Assembly (NCBI GenBank): GCA_033977485.1
Contig: CM066988.1
Span: forward strand, 29,368,501-29,432,500
Origin: Hydrangea macrophylla
Lineage: Eukaryota; Streptophyta; Magnoliopsida; Cornales; Hydrangeaceae
DNA length: 64,000 nt
Direction: 5' to 3'
Below the pieces are notes generated by a model. It searched no databases. It saw nothing but the letters and a program-made list of their open reading frames with translations, and was not told the origin of the DNA. This document shows, one piece after another, positions 11,571-21,881 of this stretch. Made by a program: the position numbers and the translations under genes. Position 1 is the first letter of the stretch. Every line of letters starts with the position of its first letter.

Positions 11571-12550
11571 AGATGATTTTTGGAGGATTATGGAGTGTAA
11601 GGCGTGAAGTGACTCAATCTTTCAGTGTGCTGCCTGATTCAACTATGGAGTATAAGGCATGTAGCGGCTCAGTCGATCAGATGATTTTTGGAGGATTAAG
11701 GAGTGTAAGGTGTAAAGTGACTCAATCTTTCAGCGTGCTACCTGATTCGACTATGGAGTGTAAGGCGTGAAGCAGCTCAGTCGATTAGATGATTTTTGGA
11801 GGATTATGGAGTATAAGGCGTGAAGCGACTCAATCTTTCAGCGTGCTAACTGATTCAACTATGGAGTGTAAGGCGTGAAGCGTCTCAGTCGATCAGATAA
11901 TTTTTGGAGGATTATGGAGTATAAGGCGTGAAGCGACTCAATCTTTCAATGTGCTGGCTGATTCGACTATGGAGTGTAAGGCGTGTAGCGGCTCAACCGA
12001 TCAGATAATTTTTGGAGGATTATGGAGTGTAAGGCGTGAAGCGACTCAATCTTTCAGCGTGCTACTTGATTCAACTATGGAGTGTAAGGCGTGAAGCGGC
12101 TCAGTCGATCAGATGATTTTTGGAGGATTATGGAGTGTAAGGCGTGAAGCGACTTAATCTTTCAGCGTGCTACCTGATTTGACTATGGAGTGTAAGGCGT
12201 GAAGCGTCTCAGTCGTTCAGATGATTTTTGGAGGATTATGGAGTGTAAGGCGTGAAGCAACTCAATCTTTCAGCATGCTACCTGATTTAACTATGGAGTG
12301 TAAGGCATGAAGCGGCTCAGTCGATCAGATGATTTTTGGAGGATTATGGAGTGTAAGGCGTGAAGTGACTCAATCTTTCAGCGTGCTACCTGATTCGACT
12401 ATGGAGTGTAAGGCGTGTAGCGGCTCAGTCGATCAGATGGTTTTTGGAGGATTATGGAGTGTAAGGTATGAAGCGACTCAATCTTTCAGCGTGCTACCTA
12501 ATTCGACTATGGAGTGTAAGGCGTTAAGCGGCTCAGTCGATCAGATGATT
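11571..12550 (+). repeat. 108-bp tandem array, nine units
   Basis: The word agatgattttt starts at 11571, 11679, 11787, 11895, 12003, 12111, 12219, 12327, 12435 and 12543, exactly 108 bp apart. Each unit is itself a dimer: tatggagtgtaaggcgtgaag occurs twice, spaced 55 and 53 bp. Units differ by only a few point changes. Because 108 is a multiple of 3, short open frames recur (11573-11770, 12329-12577) but they are by-products of the repeat. Confidence 0.93.
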
Positions 12551-12756
12551 CCTCGAAACACATGTTCCCAAGAATAAAACTAAAACATAACTGGAGAATT
12601 TGAAGCATAAGGCGCATTTATGATAATAAGAAGAACAACATGACTCCGGGTCATCACGTTTGGGAGCATGAGACATGAAACCGTTTGAGCATATGCATCA
12701 CAATAAGATAGGAGCATCCATATGTATGGTTATTTGCGTTTATGTGTTGTCCTTTA

Positions 12757-12823
12757 CCCGAACTACGTCCTGGTCTGATTCTCGATGGGATACGTAGGCA
12801 GCTCACCATTGAGCACGACCAGC
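12757..12823 (+). other. Conserved fold-back block upstream of the polypurine tract
   Basis: Reads GAACTACGTCCTGGTCTGAT.. then GGGATACGTAGGCAGCTCA and ends GCACGACCAGC. The same block, in the same element orientation, is at 40797-40861 of TR-GAG-1, also just upstream of the polypurine tract. ACTACGT and ACGTAG can pair, as can outer GCTGGT/ACCAGC-type words. Partial copies are repeated at 43372-43640. Function unknown. Confidence 0.6.
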
Positions 12824-12958
12824 TTTTAGCTCTCTGCGCACCCGATTTTTGCAACGCACCTTTTGTTTTTACCTGGATTCGACAGTTTGGTCAAAGGCTT
12901 GTCTTTCACACAGGCTTCGACATTCACTTGTGATACGCGTTGCTTTACAAGCTCTACT

Positions 12959-12972
12959 GAAGAGGGACAAAC
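12959..12972 (+). other. TAT-A polypurine tract
   Basis: GAAGAGGGACAAAC directly precedes TGTAGACACC. TR-GAG-1 has the matching AAGAGGGGCAAAC in front of the same LTR start. Confidence 0.75.
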
Positions 12973-14320
12973 TGTAGACACCCCGATTTTGACCAAACGT
13001 CAAATCCAGGGATTGGTTGCCTCTAAAAGACTGATGATGACGATGACCGGTGAAATTTGAAGTTTTTCCAGAGAATTCAAATTCTTCAAAGATTCTTTGA
13101 ATCAAGTTTAAAAAAAATCAAAAATTAAAGAAAGAGAAATTGCGTATTCGGGAGAAACCTGAATGTTGAAAAATGTATGAAAAAGTCAGTCTAGGGATTT
13201 ATCTTGAAAAAGAGAAAATGAAAAGAAGTTTTGAAAAGAAAAGAGAAAAGGATAGAAGAAAAGAAAAGAAAAGAAAAAAAGAAAGAAATAAAATAATATA
13301 TTCAAGTATATACTATGCATATGGATGTATCCTAATGAAGTACATTACAAATATAGGTACATTAGTATATACTTTACTAATAATTAAGTTTGTGTTAATA
13401 TATATTTTGAAAATTAAAAAGAAGGCAGAAATTCTGTTAGCCGCGGCACGCGGCGAAGCCGGCGGCACTCGCTGAGTTCCGCGCCGACATTCAGTGAGTG
13501 CCGCCCGGCACTCAACAAGTCGTCGAGTGCCGCGCGCTGTAACAGACTGCTTTTCTTACATGTTCTAGAAGAAAACTTTGCACATGGGTTTTTACCCGAA
13601 TTTATCCATTTAACTTTGTAATGTTGGTCTATATAAACAGACCTTCATCTCCATTATTGGGAGGGACTTGATTTTGAAATCAAAATTGAGATATGCAAGA
13701 GTTATATACAATAGAGAGAGAGAGACAATTGAGAGAAAAAAAGGGGAGTGTTTCTTGAAGAATTTGAAGAATTGGAGAAGAATTTGAAGATTTTTGGAAG
13801 AGCTTACAAGAAATAGAAGAAATCCTTGAGGTCATAGAGGTAACCTCTCAATCTTTGGAATAATTAGGCAAATTCAATCACAAATTCATAGTTCTAGGAT
13901 CTTTACACATTTTCAAAACCTCTCTTCCTTCCTCATTTCATCACACACCACTTAGAATTTGTGATTGAATCTCATAATATTTCATTAATTTGGATCTAAT
14001 TGATGCCTTGGATTTAAAATAAGTTCGATTTTGAAGAATATGTATTCCAATTTCTCTAAGTAAACTTTGATTCTTCATTTCTATTTTCATTTTGAAATTC
14101 ATAAAACTTTATGTATTCCTTTGAGTCCTTTTTTTGAGTTTAATTCTCTAGTTTCCTATGGTCTCATGATTCATATGGGGATTAAGGAAAGCCATAGTCA
14201 TGTCTACACATAGTTAGTGAAGATTCAAGTCTCAACTCATGATTTGAACCTCATTACTTAGAATCTTATGTGATTCATGCTATATTCCATAAAGGTTCAT
14301 GTAGATTTGGGTTTCATTTT
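12973..14320 (+). repeat. TAT-A 3' LTR, first part
   Basis: Begins TGTAGACACCCCG after the polypurine tract. It contains a purine-rich stretch (13190-13290), a GC-rich patch (13440-13541), a TATA box (13629) and a transcribed-leader-like GA-rich stretch (13700-13800). It stops at 14320, where Chromo-2 begins TGTCACGC. Sequence at 21169-21625 resembles the far end of the related TR-GAG-1 LTR and is probably the other half. The frame at 13173-13475 is lysine/arginine-rich low complexity and is not called a gene. Confidence 0.6.
13440..13637 (+). promoter_or_regulatory. Putative LTR promoter of TAT-A
   Basis: The GC-rich cluster at 13440-13541 includes the inverted repeat CGGCACTC (13506-13513) / GAGTGCCG (13525-13532). 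A TATA box CTATATAAAC follows at 13629-13638, about 90 bp downstream. Confidence 0.5.
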
Positions 14321-14702
14321 GTCACGCTCCGAAGTACCAAAAATATGGAAAAATGAATTTCCTTTATGGGTTCGTAGATACGTGACTAGTTGAGAGTGTC
14401 ACCTAATTGTCCAAACATGCTGATAATAATAATGTGATATGGGAAAGTGACTAAGTTCAACGGAAGCAGAAATTTAAAACATCCAAGTCTTACATCAGTA
14501 GTATATTACTGTCACGCCCTGAAGTACCAAAAATAGGGAAAAATGGATTTCCTTTATGGGTTCGTAGACGCGTGACTGGTTGAGTCACCTGATTGTCCAA
14601 ACATGCTGATAACAATAATGTGATATGGGAAAGTGACTAAGTTCAGCGGAAGTAGAAATTTAAAACATCCAAGTCTAATGTCAGTAGTATATTACAGACC
14701 AA
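14321..14702. repeat. 191-bp tandem duplication of the LTR end
   Basis: 14321-14511 and 14512-14702 align along their whole length, both starting TGTCACGC and ending agtagtatattac. They differ at roughly one base in ten, so the duplication is old or came from a diverged copy. Confidence 0.88.
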
Positions 14703-15195
14703 AAAGATATCCAAAAGTTACATATTACAAGACCAGCTAAACTATTACATCACTAACATAATAATAACATAACTATAACAAAAGAAAAGCTCCAAAGTCT
14801 TCAGCTGGCGAAGCCGTAGCCTTCCTCATTGTAATCTTCACCAGCATACTCTTTAGTAGTAAAGCCCGCATCTTGATAGCAATCAGCTCCATCTGGACCA
14901 GTAAAGGCTAGATGTGGAAGGTCCAGCAGCATGAAAAGCCGTTAGCGGTTAAGCTAAGTGAGGGTCCCCTTAAGGTTACCACCACTTAAGGTAAGTTATT
15001 CTTCATTTCTTCTTATTCTCAACTATGTCTCATTAGTCTTTTCTTATTCTCAAATCTATACCTTATTTAAACCCAATCATTCTCTTCGAAACTTAACCCA
15101 CAACTGAACTAACCAACGACATTGACTGAAAGAAGACTTAACTCCAAATGCATTTATCGGTCAAGAAGGAACAACACTCGACAATGAATCGCTTG

Positions 15196-15470
15196 ATTGA
15201 ACACATCACAGATGATCCTCAAAACGAGTGTGCGGGATATTATCAATCTCTTGGTCGAACAAGTCATGCCGATCCTCAGGTCACCCGCACATTACCGAAC
15301 ACGTCATGCCGATCCTCAAACCAAGGGTACAGGACATTAACAATCACTTAGACGAACACGTCATGCCGATCCTCAGGTCACCCGTACATAACCGAACATG
15401 CTGATCCTCAGTCCAAGGGTGTGGAAAATAATCAACTACTTGATCGAACACATCATGACGATCCTCAGGT
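15196..15470. repeat. Degenerate tandem repeat in Chromo-2 LTR
   Basis: Repeats of the phrase gaacacgtcatgccgatcct followed by caggtcaccc or caaaccaaggg. At least five imperfect copies alternate between two variants. The open frame across it (15148-15351) is repeat-derived. Confidence 0.7.
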
Positions 15471-16269
15471 CATCAACACTTGACCGAATACAAACATAAC
15501 TCTCTAATCGACTCTATGGAATTACCGAAAGGCTAACTTTGCAAGAAATATCCAAACACGACACAAAAGTTCACGAATCAACTTTGACTGGTAGTCACAC
15601 AACTAGAAATGAGACCCAATGTCCCTTATTTACATAAAATCTGTTATTGAAGGTTTTATCGTTATTTTACACGTTCGTACATTTCGTAGTTTAATTCATT
15701 AATATCATCCATTTATAAGCGTCAGTATTTTGCTTTACGTTCGACATTCTGTTTTACCTCTCAATATGCTTACAATGGAAACTTTCCCAATCACTTACCA
15801 ACGCAATAATCGTGCCATACAACATACTTATAGTTTGGGTATGAACTTTCCAACGGTCATTTAACTATATTCATAACAATGGGAAAACATAGCACGTAGG
15901 TCATGGATTTATAACATGGATTTAATACCAATAAACTTATAGATGAAACCCTTAACATACTCATCTATGCGATAGCACTACCACAGCATGAGATTTTCAT
16001 AACAACATAGGTACCGAAAAACTAGCATCAACAATCAACACCATGCATAAACAAAAAATTATACAAAAAGCTGTACAATCTGCCAGGATATATTTTTACT
16101 GTGTTGACTGAATTAACATGATCTATTTGGGCATGATAAATTGGTTTGTGGATTAAACTAAAAAATATAACACTATAGGTATTTGGATCATCTTCATGTA
16201 CAAAAAATGATCTAGCTTCACTTACATTTTTGAGTTACTCAAAATATTTATTTTACAAGACATTTCTCA

Positions 16270-16860
16270 TATCTCGGACTGTTCTATCCCAGATTTTTAG
16301 CACTGTGTTATACATGAATTTTACCTATGAAGGGTACATTTTTAGACCAGGCTGTAGAAGAGTTATTTGTAGAAAAATGAGTTAGCTTTCTCCAAAAAAA
16401 AACACTAGTTTAATTCTCATTTTTGATCTGCTCCAAACATTAATTTTACCAAACTACATTCTGCTGAAAGTTTCTGTTTCCCAGATTCATAACACTGCAT
16501 TGTACATGCATTTTACCCATGAAGGATTGATTTTTAGACTGAGCTATAAAAGAGTTATTTGTAGAATATGAGTTACCTTTCTTCACAAAAAAACCTAGCT
16601 TAATTCGGATTTTCGAGCTGCACAAAACATTCATTTTACTAAGCTACATTATGCTCGAAGATTCTATTTCTCAGATTCATAACACTGCATTGTACATGCA
16701 TTTCACCCATGAAGGATTGATTTCTAGACTGAGCTATAAAGTTATTTGTAGTTATATGAGTTACCTTTCTCCACAAAAAAACCTAGCTTAATTTGGATTT
16801 TTGAGCTGCACAAAACATTCATTTTACTAAGCTACATTCTGCTGGAAGTTTCTGTTTCTT
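16270..16860. repeat. About 190-bp tandem repeat, three units
   Basis: The phrase aacactgcattgtacatgca recurs at 16491 and 16681, with a diverged copy at about 16298. Each unit also holds an agttatttgtag motif and a run of A (acaaaaaaacctag). The oldest-looking unit is on the left. Confidence 0.85.
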
Positions 16861-17177
16861 AGATTTAAGGATTTGTCTTGCATGTCATGAAAGCTTCAAC
16901 ACAACAACATCAAACTCCTACTAAACATTTATACATGCTATATATGTTCTAAATTGAGTTAGATTACTCACAATTACTCATAATTTACTCACTATTTACT
17001 CACCAAAGCTTAAAATTAAGCTTGATGTTGTTCTTGAGCTTGATGGAGCTTGAACTTCAACTTCAAGGATGACTTCTTCTCTTCTTTCTCTCAAGAATTA
17101 AAACTCCAACTCTCTCTCATAGATTTTAAGTGCTGGTCATAGAGACAAAGTGTGTATAATGCATGCTATATGCATGC

Positions 17178-17285
17178 TTATATAGAAATCCTAGGAGCTA
17201 GGTGTCATGTGGCATGTGTATATGCCATGACATGTGTCCTACAAGTGGACATGTGTCCAAGAGGGTGGCATGTGGCTGCCACATG
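17178..17285 (-). promoter_or_regulatory. Putative LTR promoter of Chromo-2
   Basis: Inverted repeat CATGTGGC-t-GCCACATG at 17269-17285, with further CATGT/ACATG words at 17230-17255. A TATA box TTTCTATATAAGC (minus strand, 17178-17188) lies 81 bp downstream. Confidence 0.5.
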
Positions 17286-17591
17286 GACGGCCATGTGGGC
17301 CAACCTTGGATTGTGTGCCACTTTCTCGATTTACATGTATAATTTTCTCGATATACGTGTCGGTCTCGATTTATATACAACCGGGTATTATTTCTAATGT
17401 CCGGGACCGGGTATGGGACTAAGTTAAATCTTATTACGGTCGAGTTGGTATGGTTACTACAGTCTATTCAGTAATCCTAAGATACGTCAAAATTGTCACC
17501 CATCTAAAATAATAATATAATAATATAGCCGGTCCAATATAGAAATTCGAAAAGCTGATATTATTAATGAAAGAAAAATTACGGTGTTACT

Positions 17592-18816
17592 AATTCCACC
17601 ACCAATTAAAGGATTTCGTCCTCGAAATTAGAGCTTATCTAGGTAAAAAATAGAGAAGGATATTTCTCTCGCATCTCTGACTTCATTTCCATGAAGCTTC
17701 TCTTTCGTCATGATGATTCCACTGAACCTTCACCAATGGAATCTCCTTGTTTCTCAGCTTCTTGGTCTCTCGACCCAAAATCTTGATGGGTCTCTCTGTG
17801 TAGGATACATTGCTATTCACCTCAATGTCCTTGAAGTCGATTACATGTGGCATCGCGCCCTAATGAAACTCCTTCAACATTTTGATGTGAAAAACATTGT
17901 GAATACCTAACAACCTTGGTGGCAACGCGAGTCTATAAGAGACTCTTCTTATGCGTTCCAAGATTTTGAATGGTCCAATATAGCGTGGTGACAACTTTTC
18001 CCTTTTCTGTCCAAACCTTACTACTCCTCGGACTGGTGATACCTTAAGTAAAACATGTTCTCCTACCTTGAACTCTTTATCCGTGCGATGTTTGTCTGCA
18101 TAGCTCTTATGTCAATCTTGTGCTACCTTCATCTTCTCTCTGACAATAATTATTTTCTTATTAGTCTCTCGAACCATCTCCAGTCCTAGAAGCTTGCTAT
18201 CTCCAACTTCAGCCCAACATAATGGCAAACGACACGGCCTTCCATACAATGCCTCAAATGGTGCCATGCCTATGCTTGAGTGATAACTATTGTTGTAGGC
18301 AAACTCAATCAATAGAAGATATGTCTCCTATGAACTCTCAAAGTCAATCACGCAAGCTCTGAGCATGTCTTCCATTACTTGATTGGTCCTCTTGGTTTGC
18401 CCGTCGGTTTGAGGATGAAATGCTGAACTCAATTTTAGTGAAGTTCCTAAAGCTGTCTGGAAACTTTCCCAGAATTCTGTAGTAAATTGAGAATCGTGAT
18501 CAGACACTATGCTGACAGGTACTCCATGCAATCGTACGACCTGTTGTATGTATAACTGACTCAACTCTTCCATAGAGTATGTCATACTGTATGCTATGAA
18601 GTGAGCTGACTTGGTGAGGCGGTCCACAATCACCTAAATAGAGTCATGGCTCTGCTGGGATTGGGGCAGACCTACCACAAAATCCATGGTAATGTGTTCC
18701 CACTTCCACTGCAGAATCGATAATGGCTGTAACAATTCTGATGGCTTCTGATGTTCTGCTTTGACTTGTTGATAAGTAAGACACTTAGAAACATACTCTG
18801 CCACTTCTCGTTTCAT
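17592..18816 (-). pseudogene. Chromo-2 integrase and chromodomain
   Basis: Minus-strand blocks in order. 18634-18816 has CLTYQQVKAEHQKP and WKWEHITMDFVVGLP, with the first catalytic Asp in MDF. 18328-18633 has MIVDRLTKSAHFIAY, a core SDHDSQFT carrying the second Asp, and a segment ending FHPQTDGQTKRTNQVMEDM where the third acidic residue sits (usually QTERTNQ; here Lys replaces Glu). 18112-18312 has FAYNNSYHSSIGMAPFEALYG. At 17700-18000 it continues GPFKILERI and then PIKILGRETKKLRNKEIP, a C-terminal chromodomain-like tail thought to target insertion to heterochromatin. A stop follows each block, so it is dead. The E-to-K change at the third catalytic position is itself inactivating. Confidence 0.88.
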
Positions 18817-19343
18817 GCCTTCCCACCAAAAATTTCACTTCAAGTCTCTATACATCTTTGTACCTATAGGATGAACGGTCAAACGGGACTTGTGTGCTTC
18901 ATCCAGAATGTCCTTCCTTAGAGTCTCCACATCAGGAACACACAGTCGATTCCTACATCGAAATCCTCCATCTGAGCCTACGCTCCATTCCTCGGGTTCC
19001 TTTGCCAAAACTTTAGCAAACCACTTCTTCTACTCTTCATCTTTCTGCTGGGCTTCCAAAATACGACTTAGAAGCATCAGTTATGCTACTAAACACCCAA
19101 AATGGTGTCCTTCTTCTGTCTCTGTGGGTTGGAGATCAAATTTTGCAATGGTTTCCAATGCTTTCTATTCTCGAATCATGAGATTAGCAACTATCTCGCG
19201 AGGTTTACGACTTAAAGCATCTGCAACAATGTTTACTTTTCCAGGATGGTACTATGGAGTGAAATCATAATCCTTGAGTAACTCCATCCATCGTCCCTCC
19301 TCATATTTATTTCCTTCTGAGAGAACAAGTATTTTAAGCCTCA
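18817..19343 (-). pseudogene. Chromo-2 RNase H end and integrase zinc-binding region
   Basis: The minus strand reads LKILVLSEGNKYEEGRWMEL, KDYDFTP, then YHPGKVNIVADALSR, the conserved end of Ty3 RNase H. The linker and a zinc-binding start follow (RNRLCVPDVETLRKDILDEA, HPIGTKMYRDLK). Stops interrupt the frame near 19060 and 19250. At 19343 the pol sequence stops dead and TAT gag begins. Confidence 0.82.
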
Positions 19344-19603
19344 ACGGGGGACGGGTTGGCTCTGATCAAGATCGGTTCCCGACCATGCCCAACGTTCTCG
19401 AGTCGGTTCCCAGCCACTAGAGGACGGATTTGCTGGGCCAGCAGGGCTTCGATTGGTTATTGGATTTGACGCTGGCCCTCCAAGAGTTGTGTGAGGGTCG
19501 CGGTGATCTACTCAGATGTCATGACTGCCACAGCCGGTGTTGAGGCTGGAGGAACTTCCTGGTTGGACTGCTGACCAACCTTCTTACCCTTCTTCGGTGG
19601 CAT
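19344..19603 (-). pseudogene. TAT-B gag N-terminus
   Basis: From the ATG at 19603 (minus) it reads MPPKKGKKVGQQSNQE and continues about 85 codons with Gln-rich text and two stops. TAT-C starts gag the same way at 61206 (MPLKKGKR), and the flanking bases (ggcatg..gatcagt.aag) match in both. The rest of gag is missing because the sequence joins Chromo-2 RNase H at 19343. Gag of this family builds the particle; this N-terminal tail has no known motif. Confidence 0.7.
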
Positions 19604-19619
19604 GACGATCAGTCAAGAT

Positions 19620-20588
19620 CCAAACAAAGATGGCGAGTTAGTGCCAACACGCATCCCCACTAGATGGAGGATGTGCATTGATTACCGAAAGTTAAATACT
19701 GTGACCCGAAAAGACCACTTTCCATTGCCATTCATGGATCAAATGCTCGAAAGAGTGGCGGGTCATAAATTTTATTGCTTCTTGGACGGATATAGTGGCT
19801 ATAACCAAATCGAAATAGCTCCTACAGATCAGGAGAAAACGACTTTCACTTGTCCGTTCGGTACATTCGCCTACCGTTGTATGCCTTTTGGCTTATGTAA
19901 TGCACCTGCCACTTTTCAGCGGTGCATGCTAAGCATACTCAGTGATATGGTTGAACAGACACTCGAGGTCTTTATGGACGACTTCTCAGTGTTTGGCCAT
20001 AGTTTTGATAACTGCCTAGAAAACCTAGAGAATGTGTTAGCGAGATGCGAGGACAAACACTTAGTATTAAATTGGGAAAAGTGTCACTTCATGGTGACCA
20101 AGGGAATTGTCCTCAGCCACATTATCTCCGATAAGGGTATCCAAGTCGATAAAGTAAAAATCGATATAATTGAAAATCTACCTGTCCCTCGTAAAGTCCG
20201 AGACATCCGATCTTTTCTTGGACATGCTGGATTCTATCGACGCTTTATCCAAAATTTCAGTGCAATCTCCTGACCACTGTGCCAACTCCTAGTCAAAGAC
20301 GCACCTTTCGAATGGTCGGGATACTGTCAAATAGCTTTTGATGCACTAAAAGAACATCTTACCTCCGCACCGATAATACAGGCACCCGATTGGAGTTTGC
20401 CATTTGAGTTAATGTACGATGCTAGTGACTACGCCATTGGCGCAGTTCTAGGACAGAGGAAGGACAACAAGCCTTATGTAATCTACTATGCCAGCCGAAC
20501 ACTTACCGAAACTCAAATGAATTATACGACTACTGAGAAAGAGTTACTGGCAATAGTATTCACTCTAGAAAAATTCAGGTCTTATCTA
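19620..20588 (+). pseudogene. Athila-type reverse transcriptase/RNase H fragment
   Basis: The plus-strand frame runs open for 223 codons to a TGA at 20271, then continues in the same frame to about 20588. Reverse transcriptase motifs are WRMCIDYRKLN, DHFPLPFMDQML, FLDGYSGYNQI (first catalytic Asp), TFTCPFGTFAYR, MPFGLCNAPATFQ and the active-site FMDDF. They are followed by LNWEKCHFMV and RSFLGHAGFYRRFI. RNase H starts with MYDASDYAIGAVLGQR and TEKELLAIVFTLEKFRSYLI, then stops at the junction with a TAT LTR. The single stop sits where Arg is usual (CGA to TGA). It is better preserved than the reverse transcriptase of Athila-1 at 63181, so it derives from a different copy. No Athila LTR or gag adjoins it; it lies between a TAT gag start and a TAT LTR. 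Confidence 0.9.
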
Positions 20589-20589
20589 A

Positions 20590-21168
20590 TAGAGAGAGCG
20601 AGAGATTGGTTTTTGTATGTGGTTTAGCCCTGTTAATGAAGGTACCTACGTCCACGTGTGTGTCTGAGCACGTTCACTATACTATAAAAGAGCCGGGGGC
20701 CTGTGGTAAACCAACAAATCTGGATCTACCGTAGGCCTGCCGGGCATGTTGATGCATGCTATAGAGGTGCTGTGTAGACTAAAAAGTCGGCCCCTCCAAT
20801 GGAGGGTGAGAGGTCTCTTTTATAGATGTAAGAGACCTACTCATACAAGGAAAATGAGACATAATCCAATTGACATAAATTGGCATTAATTGTAGGGGTT
20901 TCCTAATTGGATTAGGAAATAGTTTGCACTTTCCATTAGTCTTCTAGCTTGAGTAGGAAACTGCCTGGAATGCTCGGGATCATGCCTGTGGGCCCGGATG
21001 AGTTGTTCCCGTAGTGGGATATGCCTGTGCGGTCTTCTTCCCGACCTGTTGGCCGGGTCGTGGATGAACCGCTCGGGAGGCATCAGGTGGACCAAACCGC
21101 TCGGGATGAGGCTTGTCAGGAGTTGCAGAATAGAACCGCTCGGGCATGGGCTGATTTTGGGTGTATCA
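20590..21168 (-). repeat. TAT-B LTR, truncated
   Basis: Matches the TAT-C LTRs in layout: gagagag..tttgtatgtggtt, a tctcttttatag block (TATA box CTATAAAAGAG on the minus strand near 20815), agg-gtttcctaa and aggaaactgcctgga. The right end is ..gtgtatca at 21168 (TGATACAC in element orientation). The terminal ~45 bp (tgatgatgcc..) expected on the left is missing at the junction with the Athila fragment. It contains three copies of aaccgctcggg. Confidence 0.75.
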
Positions 21169-21625
21169 GTTTATTTATTTATTTAAATTTTTTTTTCTTC
21201 ATATTTGCTTGAATCCTATAATGTCATTCTTCATGCATTCATTCATATCATGGTTCCAATTCACTTAGAAAACCTTATGTACCAAACACACTACTCTACC
21301 TTGCATATTTTAGGATCATGACATTGCATTCATGCAAGATTTAGAGTCTTTGTGACTCATAATCTAGAGGATCATAAGGAATGAGATTGATCACACATTT
21401 CATGTTTTCCTAGATCAATTGTTCCTTTCTCATCCATCCCGGGGATTGAGAAGTCCTATTTTCTCAATAATCAACATGCATACATTCTAGTTTTCTAAGC
21501 ATATTTTATTTTCTTTGATTATTTGTTCAAGAACAATCCATGAATCCTCTAGATTAGGAAAACTTGATTACTTGATAAGTGATTAGATGACTTTTCTTAG
21601 GTTTTTTGTGTATGATTATAACACC
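21169..21625 (+). repeat. Probable second part of the TAT-A LTR
   Basis: Read on the plus strand, 21200-21625 resembles the reverse complement of 37850-38260 in the TR-GAG-1 LTR. Shared phrases include gcattcatgcaagattt, tcccggggattgag and ttcaagaacaat. TAT-A shares its LTR terminus with TR-GAG-1, so this is probably the 3' part of the LTR begun at 12973, split by Chromo-2/TAT-B. A clean TSD for the split was not found. Confidence 0.5.
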
Positions 21626-21881
21626 TATATTTCCTATCTGTAATTCTCAAATTTTTGTATTTTCTCTTGTAATACTCCCAATTATATAAGATAACCTATT
21701 TTTTGTGTATGATTATGTATGTTTGGATGTTTGTTGAGGCCTTAGGGAACTTTCTTTAGAAAGCAAACTCGAGCACTCGAGGAGATGGAGTGCTCGAGGC
21801 TCGAGCGCTCGAGCTTGTTAATAGGTGAAATGACTATTTGCCCTTGGGACTTATAAATCTAAAAATACCCAGCATATCTTC
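21626..21881 (+). promoter_or_regulatory. Promoter-like patch of an unassigned LTR
   Basis: An 18-bp word (ttttttgtgtatgattat) occurs at about 21607 and 21702, flanking ~95 bp. At 21768-21822 lies a CTCGAG-rich cluster including the perfect 16-bp palindrome GCTCGAGCGCTCGAGC (21799-21814). A TATA box CTTATAAAT (21850-21858) follows 37 bp later. The following leader is split by the solo LTR at 21882. Confidence 0.45.

Larger units (their letters stand above)
9546..14320 (+). mobile_element. TAT-A: 3' part of a TAT-like Ty3 element
   Basis: Plus-strand element seen only from its 3' internal region. A polypurine tract (12959-12972) runs into an LTR start TGTAGACACCCC (12973), the same terminus as TR-GAG-1. 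Upstream are two tandem arrays and a conserved block shared with TR-GAG-1. There is a minus-strand spliced-looking ORF at its left end. No gag or pol is in the window; they would lie left of Chromo-1, which appears to have inserted at 9545/9546. The LTR is interrupted at 14320 by Chromo-2 and seems to resume at 21169. Confidence 0.62.
14321..17591 (-). repeat. Chromo-2 3' LTR, with duplicated terminus
   Basis: The left end TGTCACGC occurs twice (14321 and 14512). The right end is ...ggtgttac at about 17590, next to a G/A-rich stretch and the end of pol. From 14512 it is 3.08 kb. It carries two internal arrays (about 15196-15470 and 16270-16860) and a promoter-like region at 17178-17285. Confidence 0.8.
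14321..19343 (-). mobile_element. Chromo-2: 3' half of a chromovirus
   Basis: Minus-strand Ty3 element inserted in the TAT-A LTR. From right to left it has RNase H (to 19343), integrase, chromodomain and 3' LTR. Everything 5' of RNase H (gag, protease, reverse transcriptase, 5' LTR) is missing, because 19343 joins directly to a TAT gag fragment. Its LTR is not the Chromo-1 sequence, though both end TGTCACGC. Confidence 0.85.

Noticed and set aside
11571..12577. Regular array that could resemble CRISPR
   Set aside because: Units are contiguous 108-bp tandem repeats without unique spacers, in plant DNA.
13173..13475. 100-residue Lys/Arg-rich ORF
   Set aside because: A/G-rich low-complexity stretch within the TAT-A LTR.
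17152..17422. ORFs near the Chromo-2 promoter
   Set aside because: They overlap the palindromic CATGT-rich LTR promoter; no protein-like features.
18890..19270. 126-residue plus-strand ORF
   Set aside because: Shadow of the minus-strand RNase H/integrase region of Chromo-2.
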